Origin: Butyrivibrio sp.
GTDB taxonomy: Bacteria > Bacillota > Clostridia > Lachnospirales > Lachnospiraceae
Direction: 5' to 3'
Assembly: GCA_017615275.1 (NCBI GenBank)
Contig: JAGAAO010000047.1
Span: forward strand, 1 to 64,000
Length of the DNA: 64,000 nucleotides
Each line of letters opens with the position of its first letter. Within the stretch, counting starts at the first letter, position 1. This document shows, piece by piece, positions 1 through 8,867 of this stretch. Under the pieces are notes generated by a model. It had not been told where the DNA came from. It ran no database searches and was given only the letters and a program-made list of their open reading frames with translations. Both the position numbers and the translations under genes were made by a program.

Positions 1-137
1 ACTAATCTCTATGTTAGATTACTACACCGAAAGGTGTGTTACTTGTTAAGTTGATTGAACCGCCGTGTACCGAACGGTACGCACGGTGGTGAGAGAGGTC
101 GGAATTTCTCAATTAAGAGAAATTCCTCCTACTCGAT
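1..137 (+). mobile_element. Group II intron, 3' end (domains V and VI)
   Basis: Only the RNA 3' end is in the window; any intron-encoded reverse transcriptase would lie to the left. Positions 58-91 fold as a 34-nt domain V: a 9-bp lower helix (59-67 with 82-90, one G-T wobble), a two-base CG bulge at 80-81, then a 4-bp helix closed by a GAAC tetraloop. Positions 93-134 fold as domain VI: a perfect 10-bp stem (101-110 with 117-126) above AGG/CCT and GAG/CTC pairings that leave A131 bulged, the expected branch-point adenosine. The end at about 137 is inferred from A131 lying seven bases from the splice site. A short hairpin with a GAAA loop lies near 25-37. Confidence 0.85.
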
Positions 138-141
138 TGTT

Positions 142-214
142 GTGTAGAGCAGTTAGCGAGGTTTTGACGAGCCTAGTGAATTTGTAGTGTAGAGCATTAG
201 CGAGGTTTTTTCGA
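142..214 (+). repeat. Two-hairpin intergenic repeat, rearranged copy 1
   Basis: This matches the 92-bp repeat at 13519-13610 and 57824-57915 but is rearranged. The left arm of hairpin 1 (GCAGTTAGC) is joined through the shared loop GAGGTTTTGACGA to the right arm of hairpin 2 (GCCTAGTGAAT), which deletes everything between. A second partial copy of the left half then begins at about 187 and stops after its loop at 214, two bases before the rsmF-like start codon. The copy begins about five bases after the intron's inferred 3' end. The GAGG of its second loop (202-205) is the only Shine-Dalgarno-like sequence in front of the next gene. Confidence 0.8.
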
Positions 215-216
215 TT

Positions 217-1548
217 ATGTTACCCATTGAATTTAAAAACAGAATGAAGACCTTATTGGGCGATGAAGAGTATTCGAAGTTCATCGAAGCTTTTGAAGCG
301 GATAACAGATATCACGCCCTTAGATTGAATTCGTTAAAAGTACGTGATGATTTCAAGGAAAAGCTTGAGTGTATTTCGGAGCAGGTACCGTGGGAAGAAA
401 CAGGATATTATTATGATGCTTCTTATACACCGGGAAAGCACCCTTATCATGAAGCGGGACTCTATTACATTCAGGAGCCGAGTGCTATGTCTCCTGTACA
501 TTTTCTTGATCCGCAGCCGGGGGAAAAGATTCTCGATCTGTGCGCTGCGCCCGGAGGAAAGTCCACTCAGATAGCATGTAAGCTTAAGGGCAAAGGTCTT
601 TTGCTTACAAATGAGATAAACAAGGACAGGGCGAAGATACTTTCGCTTAATATTGAGAGACTTGGCATTTCAAATGCAATGGTTCTCAATGAATCTTCGG
701 ATCATTTGGCTGAGGTTTTCTATGGATATTTTGATAAAATATTGGTGGATGCTCCTTGTTCAGGTGAAGGCATGTTCAGAAAAAATGACAATGCAGCCGA
801 TGAGTGGAGCGAAGAAAATGTGAAACTCTGCGCGATAAGACAGGCGGAAATTTTGGATAATGCAGCTAAGATGCTTGTTCCCGGAGGTACGATTGTTTAC
901 TCCACATGTACTTTTTCAAAAGAGGAAAATGAAGATAATATTGAGGTATTCTTGCAAAGGCACGATGATTTTAGTTGCGAGCTGACTAAGAGATTGTGGC
1001 CTCATGAGGTTAAGGGAGAGGGACACTTTTTGTGCGTCCTTAAAAGAGACGGTGAGAATATTTCCGTAAAGAACAGCTACGTGCCCGGAGGAAGGATTAT
1101 TCCCGCAAGAAAGGACAGCACGAGGGCTTTGGAAGTTTTTTTGAAAGACACTCTTTCGGATAATGCAATTGATAAGCTTCTTGATGACAGCGTGATCTTT
1201 ATGTTCGGTGATCAGATGTACAGAGCTCCAAAGGATATGCCGTCGTTCCGGGGACTTAAGATTCTGAGACCGGGGCTTCATCTGGGAACTCTTAAAAAGG
1301 ACAGGTTTGAGCCGTCGCACGCGCTTGCGTTATATCTAAAGCCTGAAGATGTAAAGCTTACTTATGATATTTCACCTGATGATGAAAATATCAGACAGTA
1401 CCTGAACGGACAGACACTCAGAATAGATAAGTCCGGTAACAAGGGCTGGTGTCTTATTACAACAGACGGTTACAGCATCGGCTGGGCAAAGGAAGCGGGT
1501 GGAATGCTCAAGAATCACTACCCGAAGGGCCTTCGTATAAATTACTGA
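217..1548 (+). CDS. RsmF-like 16S rRNA (cytosine-C5) methyltransferase
   Basis: Cytoplasmic SAM-dependent RNA m5C methyltransferase of the NOL1/NOP2/Sun family, predicted to modify 16S rRNA. The SAM-binding motif LDLCAAPGGKS is at about residues 106-116. The two cysteines used for catalysis and release in this family are present: DAPCSGEG (C181) and STCTF (C231). The C-terminal ~150 residues form the RNA-binding extension typical of 440-470 aa RsmF-type proteins, and 443 aa fits. The ATG lies directly after a hairpin-repeat fragment; the only plausible ribosome-binding sequence, GAGG, is 11 bases away and inside that repeat. The following ABC transporter genes start 15 bases downstream and may be co-transcribed. 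The target base cannot be told from sequence. Confidence 0.9.
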   Translation: MLPIEFKNRMKTLLGDEEYSKFIEAFEADNRYHALRLNSLKVRDDFKEKLECISEQVPWEETGYYYDASYTPGKHPYHEAGLYYIQEPSAMSPVHFLDPQPGEKILDLCAAPGGKSTQIACKLKGKGLLLTNEINKDRAKILSLNIERLGISNAMVLNESSDHLAEVFYGYFDKILVDAPCSGEGMFRKNDNAADEWSEENVKLCAIRQAEILDNAAKMLVPGGTIVYSTCTFSKEENEDNIEVFLQRHDDFSCELTKRLWPHEVKGEGHFLCVLKRDGENISVKNSYVPGGRIIPARKDSTRALEVFLKDTLSDNAIDKLLDDSVIFMFGDQMYRAPKDMPSFRGLKILRPGLHLGTLKKDRFEPSHALALYLKPEDVKLTYDISPDDENIRQYLNGQTLRIDKSGNKGWCLITTDGYSIGWAKEAGGMLKNHYPKGLRINY

Positions 1549-1563
1549 TAAAGGAATATAAAA

Positions 1564-3288
1564 ATGAAAAAACTTCTCATATATTTGAGGGATTACAAAA
1601 AAGAGATCACACTCGGACCTTTGTTCAAGCTTCTTGAAGCATCGTTTGAACTTATGGTTCCTCTTGTAATTGCTTCAATGATAGACAAGGGAATTAAACT
1701 TGAGGATAAGTCATATGTAATTAAGATGTGCATGATACTTATCCTTTTGTGTGTCATAGGATGCGTTAGTGCGATCACTGCGCAGTTTTTTGCGGCTAAG
1801 GCTGCGGCAGGCTTTGCCAAGAAGGTAAAAAGAGCTCTTTTTGACAATATACAGTCATTGTCGTTTGCGGATATGGATAGAATAGGAACTTCTGCCATGA
1901 TGACCAGAATGACAAGTGACATCAATCAGGTGCAAACGGGCGTTAATCTTACAATAAGGCTCCTTCTGAGGTCGCCGTTTATCGTGTTCGGAGCTATGAT
2001 CATGGCGTTTACGATTGACGCCAGACAGGCGTTTATTTTCCTTGTGACAATAATCCTGCTTTTCTTGGTTGTTGGCTTGATCATGGGATGGAGCATACCA
2101 AAGTACGGTGAGATTCAAAGCAGGCTCGATACGGTTTTAAGACTGACAAGAGAGAACCATACGGGTGTCAGAGTTATAAGGGCTTTTGGACTTGAAAACG
2201 AGGAAAAAGATAAGTTCCACAAAAGCAATGATTTGCTCATGCAGCTTCAGAGTTTTGTCGGTGGAATTTCTTCTCTTATGAATCCCGTTACTTTTGCAAT
2301 CCTAAACATTTCTGTTGCGTATCTTATATACAAGGGCGCTGTATATGTAAATATCGGAGAGCTTACACAGGGTGAAGTTGTTGCTTTGTACAATTACATG
2401 TCTCAGATTCTTATAGAGCTCATCAAGCTTGCCAATCTGATACTTACGATCACAAAGGCTATTGCTTCAGGAAACAGAGTGCAGGAGCTCATTGAACTTA
2501 AATCATCGATGGAGGATGGTACGCTTTGCGGGTTTGCCGAAACGGAAGATCATGTAGTCTTTGAGAATGTCTTCATGAGATATGAAGGCGACAGTGAGGA
2601 TTCGATTGAGAATATCAATCTCATCGTAAAGAGAGGTGAGAGAATCGGAATCATAGGAGGAACAGGAAGCGGCAAATCAACGCTTATAAACCTGATTCCC
2701 AGATTCTACGATGTGCGTGAGGGAAATGTCATTATAGATGGCGAGAATGTTAAGAAATATAAGCTTGAGGCTCTTAGAGAGAGAATAGGAATTGTTCCTC
2801 AGAAAGCAGTTCTTTTTCACGGGACTGTCAGAGAAAATATGCGATGGGGCAAGAATGACGCCTCTGATGAAGAAATATACGAGGCACTACGTATAGCACA
2901 GGCTGAAGAGATCGTTAAGGGAAAAGAAAACGGTCTGGATCATATGGTTTCCCAGGGAGGAAAGAATTTTTCAGGCGGTCAAAAGCAAAGACTCACTATT
3001 GCGAGAGCGCTTGTGAGAAAGCCTGAGATACTGATATTGGATGATTCGGCTTCGGCATTGGATTTCCTTACTGATAAGAATTTAAGAAAAGCAATAAGTG
3101 AGATGAAAGATGCTCCGACTACGTTTATAGTGTCTCAGAGAACATCGGCAGTTCATGATTGCGATAAGATATTGGTTCTTGAAAACGGTGTTGTCGTGGG
3201 AATGGGTAAACACGATGATCTCCTTAAAACTTGCGACCTCTATAAAGAGATATATGATTCTCAGTACAAGAAGGAGGGAGCGGTATGA
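1564..3288 (+). CDS. ABC exporter half-transporter, subunit with degenerate ATPase site
   Basis: Membrane ABC exporter of the fused permease-ATPase type: about six transmembrane helices in residues 15-300, then a nucleotide-binding domain. Walker A GGTGSGKST is near residue 365 and the signature FSGGQKQR near 469. Walker B reads ILILDDSASALD, with Asp where the catalytic Glu is expected, and the switch position reads VSQRTS where AHRLS is usual, so this subunit's own Walker site is probably non-hydrolytic. It overlaps the next gene by four bases and the two surely form a heterodimer, as in BmrCD/TM287-288-type exporters. Substrate unknown: drug, lipid or peptide export are all possible. AAGGA precedes the ATG. 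Confidence 0.92.
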   Translation: MKKLLIYLRDYKKEITLGPLFKLLEASFELMVPLVIASMIDKGIKLEDKSYVIKMCMILILLCVIGCVSAITAQFFAAKAAAGFAKKVKRALFDNIQSLSFADMDRIGTSAMMTRMTSDINQVQTGVNLTIRLLLRSPFIVFGAMIMAFTIDARQAFIFLVTIILLFLVVGLIMGWSIPKYGEIQSRLDTVLRLTRENHTGVRVIRAFGLENEEKDKFHKSNDLLMQLQSFVGGISSLMNPVTFAILNISVAYLIYKGAVYVNIGELTQGEVVALYNYMSQILIELIKLANLILTITKAIASGNRVQELIELKSSMEDGTLCGFAETEDHVVFENVFMRYEGDSEDSIENINLIVKRGERIGIIGGTGSGKSTLINLIPRFYDVREGNVIIDGENVKKYKLEALRERIGIVPQKAVLFHGTVRENMRWGKNDASDEEIYEALRIAQAEEIVKGKENGLDHMVSQGGKNFSGGQKQRLTIARALVRKPEILILDDSASALDFLTDKNLRKAISEMKDAPTTFIVSQRTSAVHDCDKILVLENGVVVGMGKHDDLLKTCDLYKEIYDSQYKKEGAV

Positions 3289-5015
3289 AGAAAGGTACAC
3301 TAAAAAAAGTGCTGGGATATGCGGGTAAATATCGCGGACTTGTGGCTGTGTCGCTCAGTCTTGCTGTTATAACCGCGGCTCTTGCGCTGTATATTCCGAT
3401 ACTTGCAGGTAATGCAATAGATTACATAGTAGGCAAAGATAATGTTGATTTTGGCAAAGTGTTGTATATTCTCGGAAAGATGCTGGCGGCGATAGTGATC
3501 ACAGCAATCTGTCAGTGGATAATGAATAAGGCAAACAATGCAATCACATTTAAAGTTGTAAGAGATGTCAGAGCGGAAGCTTTTGATAAACTTCAGACGC
3601 TTCCTTTTGAGTATCTGGATAAGATTCAGACAGGTGAGATCGTAAGCAGGATTGTTGCGGATATAGATCTTTTTGCAGATGGATTGCTCATGGGCTTTTC
3701 GCAGCTGTTTACGGGAATTGTGACTATAATTTTTACTCTTGTTTTTATGTTTTATCTGAATTTCAAGATTGCGATAGTTGTAGTTGCGCTTACGCCTCTT
3801 TCACTCATTGTTGCGAGAGTTATTGCGGATAAGTCATTTAAGCTCTTTAAGCTTCAGAGCGAAGCGAGGGCTGATCAGACATCTTTTGTTGATGAGATGA
3901 TCGGTAATCTTCAGGTGGTAAAGGCTTTTGCTCATGAAGATGAGAACATGGAGTATTTTGATGAGGTGAACGGAAAGCTGGAAGACGCTTCTGTAAGAGC
4001 GGTGTTTATTTCGGCGATAACGAATCCCGGAACCAGATTTATAAATAACCTTGTATACGCGTTTGTGGCTCTTTTTGGAGCGTTTTCGTGTATCGCGGGC
4101 GGAATGACTGTCGGTGGACTTACGATCTTTTTAAGCTATGCCAATCAATACACAAAGCCATTCAACGAGATCTCCGGTGTTGTTACGGAACTTCAGAATG
4201 CACTTGCTTGTGCAAAGCGTGTCTTTGATCTGATCGAAGAAAAGAGTGAAGAGGCCGATAAAGAAACAGCGCCAGATGACTTTAAGGCTGAAGGAGTTGT
4301 AGATATTTCAGATGTTTCTTTTTCCTATGACAAGAAAAAGAAGCTGATAGAGGATCTTAATCTCGATATTGTTAAGGGACAGAGAGTTGCGATAGTTGGT
4401 CCTACGGGAAGCGGAAAAACGACGCTGATAAATCTTTTGATGAGATTCTACGATGTAGACAAGGGTAGCGTAAAGATCGACGGCTATGACATAAGAGATA
4501 TTAAGAGGCTTGATCTTAGAGATAATTTCGGCATGGTGCTTCAGGAGACCTGGCTGAGAAACGGCACGGTGCGTGACAATATCACTCTTGGAAGGAAAGA
4601 TTTTACCGATGAGGAGGTAATTGCTGCAGCTAAGGCAACGCATGCTCACAGCTTTATCAAGAAGCTGCCGGAGGGATATGATACGGTTATTTCCGAGAAC
4701 GGAGGAAATCTTTCACAGGGGCAGAAACAGCTTCTTTGTATTACGAGAGTTATGCTCAACATACCGCCGATGCTGATCCTGGATGAGGCTACGTCTTCGA
4801 TAGACACTCACACTGAGATGAGGATCCAGCGTGCTTTCAACAAGATGATGAGCGGAAGGACAAGCTTTATCGTTGCACACAGGTTATCGACTATAGTCGA
4901 AGCGGATGTTATTCTTGTTATGAAAGACGGACATATTTTGGAACAAGGAAAACACGAAGAACTTCTTGACAAGAAAGGATTTTATTACGAGCTGTACAAC
5001 AGTCAGTTTGCATAA
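3285..5015 (+). CDS. ABC exporter half-transporter, catalytic partner subunit
   Basis: Second half of the heterodimeric exporter: six predicted transmembrane helices, then a nucleotide-binding domain with Walker A GPTGSGKTT (about residue 371), Walker B MLILDEATSSID with the catalytic Glu, and an intact AHRLST switch histidine. Its signature motif is altered, LSQGQ for LSGGQ. In a heterodimer this altered signature faces the degenerate Walker site of the upstream subunit, while the upstream canonical signature completes the working site here, so the changes in the two proteins are complementary. ATG overlaps the upstream stop (ATGA), implying translational coupling. No clear terminator is visible after the stop. 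Confidence 0.92.
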   Translation: MKKGTLKKVLGYAGKYRGLVAVSLSLAVITAALALYIPILAGNAIDYIVGKDNVDFGKVLYILGKMLAAIVITAICQWIMNKANNAITFKVVRDVRAEAFDKLQTLPFEYLDKIQTGEIVSRIVADIDLFADGLLMGFSQLFTGIVTIIFTLVFMFYLNFKIAIVVVALTPLSLIVARVIADKSFKLFKLQSEARADQTSFVDEMIGNLQVVKAFAHEDENMEYFDEVNGKLEDASVRAVFISAITNPGTRFINNLVYAFVALFGAFSCIAGGMTVGGLTIFLSYANQYTKPFNEISGVVTELQNALACAKRVFDLIEEKSEEADKETAPDDFKAEGVVDISDVSFSYDKKKKLIEDLNLDIVKGQRVAIVGPTGSGKTTLINLLMRFYDVDKGSVKIDGYDIRDIKRLDLRDNFGMVLQETWLRNGTVRDNITLGRKDFTDEEVIAAAKATHAHSFIKKLPEGYDTVISENGGNLSQGQKQLLCITRVMLNIPPMLILDEATSSIDTHTEMRIQRAFNKMMSGRTSFIVAHRLSTIVEADVILVMKDGHILEQGKHEELLDKKGFYYELYNSQFA

Positions 5016-5120
5016 AGTCTGAATGCGGTATTGCATAGTAGCTGCAGAAGATTCTAAGCCTGTTCACAAAGGTGATAAATAGCTATAAACTAATTATAGA
5101 AAATGTATATTTAAACGCGC

Positions 5121-5138
5121 CTGTATGCTACAATACAG
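5121..5138 (+). promoter_or_regulatory. Probable promoter with palindrome over the -10
   Basis: An extended -10 (TGC TACAAT, -10 at 5129-5134) lies about 40 bases before the pyrophosphatase start. It sits inside the inverted repeat CTGTAT-N6-ATACAG, which could be an operator. No good -35 is seen, as is common for extended -10 promoters. Confidence 0.4.
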
Positions 5139-5176
5139 CAAACGGAAAGAGTTGATGGCGTTGATGAGGGGTGAAT

Positions 5177-6829
5177 ATGAATAACAATACACAAAAGAGA
5201 CCTGTTTTTGTTGTAGGACACAAGAATCCGGATACAGATTCAATCTGTGCAGCGATAACTTATGCCAATCTGAAGAATATCATAACCGGCGATGCTTATG
5301 TCGCAGGAAGGGCAGGGCATTTGAATGAGGAGACGCAGTTTGTGCTCTCTCATTTCGGAGTACATGTTCCTGTATATATTAAGGATGTTCGTACTCAGGT
5401 AAGAGACATGGAGATCAGGACACTTGATGGGATAAGTGCTGATTTTTCCTTGAAAAATGCATGGTCGAGAATGAGAGATGCGGAAGTCGTTACTCTCTGC
5501 GTTACCGAAGGCGACGAGGTGAGCGGAATAGTTACGACTAACGACATTGTTGAGACATATATGGATGTTATCGATCCCGGGATTCTTTCCGAGGCGAAGA
5601 CGTCTTATCAGAATATTGTCGAGACTTTGGACGGCGAGCTCATTGTAGGCGATATCGGTGATTCTCTTGAAAAGGGCAAGGTTGTTATAGCTGCTGCAAG
5701 CCCTGAAATGATGGAGAACTTCATCGAGGCGGGGGATGTTGTTATCCTCGGAAACAGATATGAGACTCAGCTTTGTGCAATAGAGCTCAATGCGGGTTGC
5801 ATAATCGTCTGCGAAGGCGCGGAAGTTGCCAAGACCATACAGAATCAGGCAAGAGAACACGGAACCAAGATCATCACAACGCCACACGACACATTCGTGG
5901 TTGCAAGGCTTATCAATCAGAGTATGCCTATCAGGCATGTCATGAAAAAAGACAATTTGGTCTGCTTCCATATGGATGATTACATTGAAGATATTCAGGA
6001 AGTAATGGCTCAGATGAGACATAGGTATTTCCCTGTCCTTGATAAGAATGAGCACTATGTCGGAATGATCAGCCGAAGAAATTTCCTCGGCGCCAAGAAG
6101 AAACAGCTTATTTTGGTTGATCATAACGAGAAGAATCAGGCGGTAAACGGTGCTGATTCAGCTGATATCCTTGAAATAGTCGATCATCACAGACTTCGTA
6201 CGATCGAGACCGCAGGACCTGTATTTTTCAGAAATCAGCCTCTTGGTTCTACATGTACCATCATCTATCTGATGTACAAAGAGTACAGGGTTGAAATTGA
6301 CAAAGTAACAGCGGGACTTCTCCTTGCAGCGATATTGTCGGATACGCTTATGTTCAGGTCACCTACCTGCACGGCTGTCGACAAGAAAGCCGGAGAGGAA
6401 CTCGCAGAGATTGCTGGTGTTGATTTTGAGGAGTTTGCAAAAGAGATGTTCCATGCGGGCTCTAATTTGAGCGGCAAATCTGCGAATGAAATACTTCATC
6501 AGGATTTCAAGAAGTTTACCGTCGATGAGATGACGATCGGTATCAGTCAGATCAATTCCATGAGCGCAGAAGAGCTTATGGAGATAAAAGGGAAAGTGGA
6601 ACCTGCGCTTGAGAAAGCAGCAGAAGATGACGGACTCGATATGTTGTTCTTTATGCTTACAAATATAATCGACGAGTCATCGGAGGTTTTGTTTACCGGT
6701 GCTAAATCGCAATACACTATCAATAATGCGTTTGGAATCAATGTATCAGGTAACAAGGCTCTGCTTCCCGGAGTTGTTTCCCGCAAGAAGCAGTTGCTTC
6801 CTGCGATTGTAGAAGCAATACAAAATTAA
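5177..6829 (+). CDS. ppaC: Manganese-dependent inorganic pyrophosphatase with CBS/DRTGG insert
   Basis: Family II inorganic pyrophosphatase, which hydrolyses diphosphate to phosphate in the cytoplasm. The DHH-domain metal motif GHKNPDTDS is at about residues 14-22 and DHH at about 336. Between them (about residues 70-300) are CBS and DRTGG-like segments, the adenine-nucleotide-regulated architecture of CBS-PPases; the length of 550 aa fits that subfamily rather than the ~310 aa simple enzyme. A GTG at 5171 is in frame, but GAGGGG at 5165-5171 is correctly spaced only for the ATG at 5177. It stands alone, with its own likely promoter. Confidence 0.93.
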   Translation: MNNNTQKRPVFVVGHKNPDTDSICAAITYANLKNIITGDAYVAGRAGHLNEETQFVLSHFGVHVPVYIKDVRTQVRDMEIRTLDGISADFSLKNAWSRMRDAEVVTLCVTEGDEVSGIVTTNDIVETYMDVIDPGILSEAKTSYQNIVETLDGELIVGDIGDSLEKGKVVIAAASPEMMENFIEAGDVVILGNRYETQLCAIELNAGCIIVCEGAEVAKTIQNQAREHGTKIITTPHDTFVVARLINQSMPIRHVMKKDNLVCFHMDDYIEDIQEVMAQMRHRYFPVLDKNEHYVGMISRRNFLGAKKKQLILVDHNEKNQAVNGADSADILEIVDHHRLRTIETAGPVFFRNQPLGSTCTIIYLMYKEYRVEIDKVTAGLLLAAILSDTLMFRSPTCTAVDKKAGEELAEIAGVDFEEFAKEMFHAGSNLSGKSANEILHQDFKKFTVDEMTIGISQINSMSAEELMEIKGKVEPALEKAAEDDGLDMLFFMLTNIIDESSEVLFTGAKSQYTINNAFGINVSGNKALLPGVVSRKKQLLPAIVEAIQN

Positions 6830-6897
6830 ATATTGTACATTGATGAGGGGGCAACGGAAAATGAAGTTATTTAAGAGGTTTTATAAGGAGTTTTATT

Positions 6898-7920
6898 ATG
6901 AAAAAAAGAATTGTGAGTTTGCTTTTTCCGCTTGCAATGATCCTTTGTGTTGCATGTAGCGGAAGCGATGTTAATGAGCTTGTTATCGAAAGCAGTCCTG
7001 CCGAAGAATCGGACGAGAATGCAGACACCGCTAATACAGCTTCATCTGATGCGGCAACGGATGCATCTACAGCTGCAACTGAAGTTGAAGAAGATAAAGA
7101 GTTTTATTGTGAACATCTGGAAGATAATAAGAAGAAGGAAGTTGATCTTGGAAACGACGGGCAAATGGATACTATTTTGCTTGAGTGTACGGATGATCAT
7201 CATTATAGCTTGAAGGTGAACGATAAGAGCATTGATCTAATCACGGACAATACCTTTTTCTCAGGCTTTGAGTTTTGGGAGAATTATGCAGATGTATTTT
7301 TTGTACATAGATCGGACGGAGATTATTTGATAAGTGACATAGACTCCGGAACTATGCCTACTGCTGGAGTAACCTTATTTGAATGTAAAGACGGCTCTTT
7401 TACCGAGGCGGGAAGTGCCAAAGGTGAAAATTTAAGAGTTACTTATGATGATAATGGCGAGATATCTTCTTATGAGATTTTTGCGGACAAAATAGGGCTT
7501 GCTGCAAGCGTTGATTATTTTGGGTCGAGTTTTTTCTGCAGAGATTATTCCTATGGCAGTAATGGTCTTGTTGAAACAGAAGAATTATATAAAATACATT
7601 ATCGTTTTATTGGTCAAAATGATAAAGCAGAAGGTCTGACATTAAAGAAATCATTGACATTCTATGATGAGTCAGGTAAGGAGTTAAAGACTCTTGAAGC
7701 CGGACAAACGGTTTATCATTACGAAGGAAATAAACCATTTAAAGATAATGATAAAGATGTGCAAAAGACAGGAAACAAGATGAGCTTTGTCTCCGAAGAC
7801 GGCGAATTTTTGGGATACATCACATATGAGCTTAGGGATAACGGAAGTTATTATGAACCATATGTTGATGGTGTAAAAGAAGATGAAATATTTGATAATA
7901 TACAGTACGCGGATATTTGA
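6898..7920 (+). CDS. Lipoprotein of unknown function
   Basis: Not recognised. A lysine/arginine-led signal peptide ends in a lipobox (CVAC), so it is probably exported and anchored to the outer face of the membrane. A Ser/Ala/Thr/Glu-rich linker (about residues 25-65) precedes a ~270-residue domain with many Asp/Gly turns and aromatic beta-strand-like stretches. No catalytic motif is visible. AAGGAG with seven bases of spacing supports the start. It heads a group of three unrelated-looking small lipoproteins, each with an acidic, low-complexity linker after the lipobox. Confidence 0.75.
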   Translation: MKKRIVSLLFPLAMILCVACSGSDVNELVIESSPAEESDENADTANTASSDAATDASTAATEVEEDKEFYCEHLEDNKKKEVDLGNDGQMDTILLECTDDHHYSLKVNDKSIDLITDNTFFSGFEFWENYADVFFVHRSDGDYLISDIDSGTMPTAGVTLFECKDGSFTEAGSAKGENLRVTYDDNGEISSYEIFADKIGLAASVDYFGSSFFCRDYSYGSNGLVETEELYKIHYRFIGQNDKAEGLTLKKSLTFYDESGKELKTLEAGQTVYHYEGNKPFKDNDKDVQKTGNKMSFVSEDGEFLGYITYELRDNGSYYEPYVDGVKEDEIFDNIQYADI

Positions 7921-7922
7921 TT

Positions 7923-8000
7923 ATGAGAAATAAATTTTTTTTATGTTGGTTCCGTTTACTATGGCGCTTTGCGTTGCATGCGGAAGAAGGAGATTTGTAA
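7923..8000 (+). pseudogene. Remnant of a lipoprotein signal peptide
   Basis: An ATG directly after the preceding stop opens a short frame that ends within 80 bases. In another frame from about 7943 the codons read MLVPFTMALCVACG, strongly resembling the preceding gene's LFPLAMILCVACSG. This looks like the frameshifted 5' scrap of a tandem duplicate; the body of the gene is gone and a terminator follows. Confidence 0.5.
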
Positions 8001-8002
8001 AT

Positions 8003-8040
8003 AAAAAGAGGATACCGGTAGTGGTGTATCCTCTTTTTTA
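8003..8040 (+). terminator. Rho-independent terminator
   Basis: A 12-13 bp stem (AAAAGAGGATAC pairing with GTATCCTCTTTT) with a short loop and a T-run. It ends the lipoprotein transcript starting near 6898. Confidence 0.85.
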
Positions 8041-8180
8041 GTTAGCGGATATTATTTTATCATATCTGTTCGGTTACGTCATGGTTTGATTATTTTTTTG
8101 AAGAAATGTGATATAGTGAATAAAGCTTTTAATAATTTAATAGGCATAATTTTTTTGCCGCAAAACGGAGGAGACTACTT

Positions 8181-8825
8181 ATGAGAAAAATGACAACAAT
8201 ACCGGTTTTATTAGCAACAATGATGATGCTTACAGTTTCAGGTTGTGGGTCTGTTTCGGCAAATGATACATCTGAGGCAGTGAATTTTGAAGAAAATATT
8301 GAAGATGTATCAAACGACGTTTCTACGTCTGAAGGAGATGGAAGTGAGACTGATGCAGATGAAACTTCTGCAGATGATAATTCCGCGGATGCTACAATTA
8401 CAGATGACTCTTTTGAATTAGAAGGGAAAAAGATTTCTGTATTGGATGATACTGATACAATTCTTGCCAATATGACATGTGACGAGACTAAAAAATTTGA
8501 TGATGGTTGCAGCCAATACCAGCGTTATAACGATGAAGGAATGGTTGAACTTGAAACACAGGTGTTGGACGGAAAAGAAGAGGTGTTGACTATATTTACT
8601 TCCAGAAAAGATGTTAAAACATCTAAGGGTATTGGTCTTGGAAATACAGAAGCTGAACTGATTGCGGCATACGGAGAACCTAAGAGTAAAAGCAATGATA
8701 ATTTTAATGACTATGTATATGAGTTTGACGGATATACAATAACATTTTCCTTTGGACTTGAAGAAAGCATTCAGCATATGCTGTATACAAACACTGCCAA
8801 TTATGCAAGATTTATGGCAATGTAA
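8181..8825 (+). CDS. Small lipoprotein with BamE/SmpA-like C-terminal motif
   Basis: Signal peptide with lipobox VSGC, then an Asp/Ser/Glu-rich linker to about residue 70, then a ~140-residue domain. The stretch GIGLGNTEAELIAAYGEP near residue 155 resembles the G-x-T-xx-E-xxx-x-YG-x-P turn shared by BamE/SmpA-like and several Firmicutes lipoprotein domains; this is suggestive of fold only. A GGAGG ribosome-binding site sits eight to ten bases before the ATG. Function unknown. Confidence 0.75.
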   Translation: MRKMTTIPVLLATMMMLTVSGCGSVSANDTSEAVNFEENIEDVSNDVSTSEGDGSETDADETSADDNSADATITDDSFELEGKKISVLDDTDTILANMTCDETKKFDDGCSQYQRYNDEGMVELETQVLDGKEEVLTIFTSRKDVKTSKGIGLGNTEAELIAAYGEPKSKSNDNFNDYVYEFDGYTITFSFGLEESIQHMLYTNTANYARFMAM

Positions 8826-8867
8826 AGGAAAGAAGTATTAAGAAATGAAAAAAAGTATGTATTATTA

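Noticed and set aside
142-214. CRISPR-like array from the repeats
   Set aside because: Only three dispersed copies tens of kilobases apart, with no spacers and no cas genes.
5240-6124. 294-codon minus-strand open frame inside the pyrophosphatase gene
   Set aside because: Antisense shadow; the plus frame has clear catalytic motifs and a ribosome-binding site.
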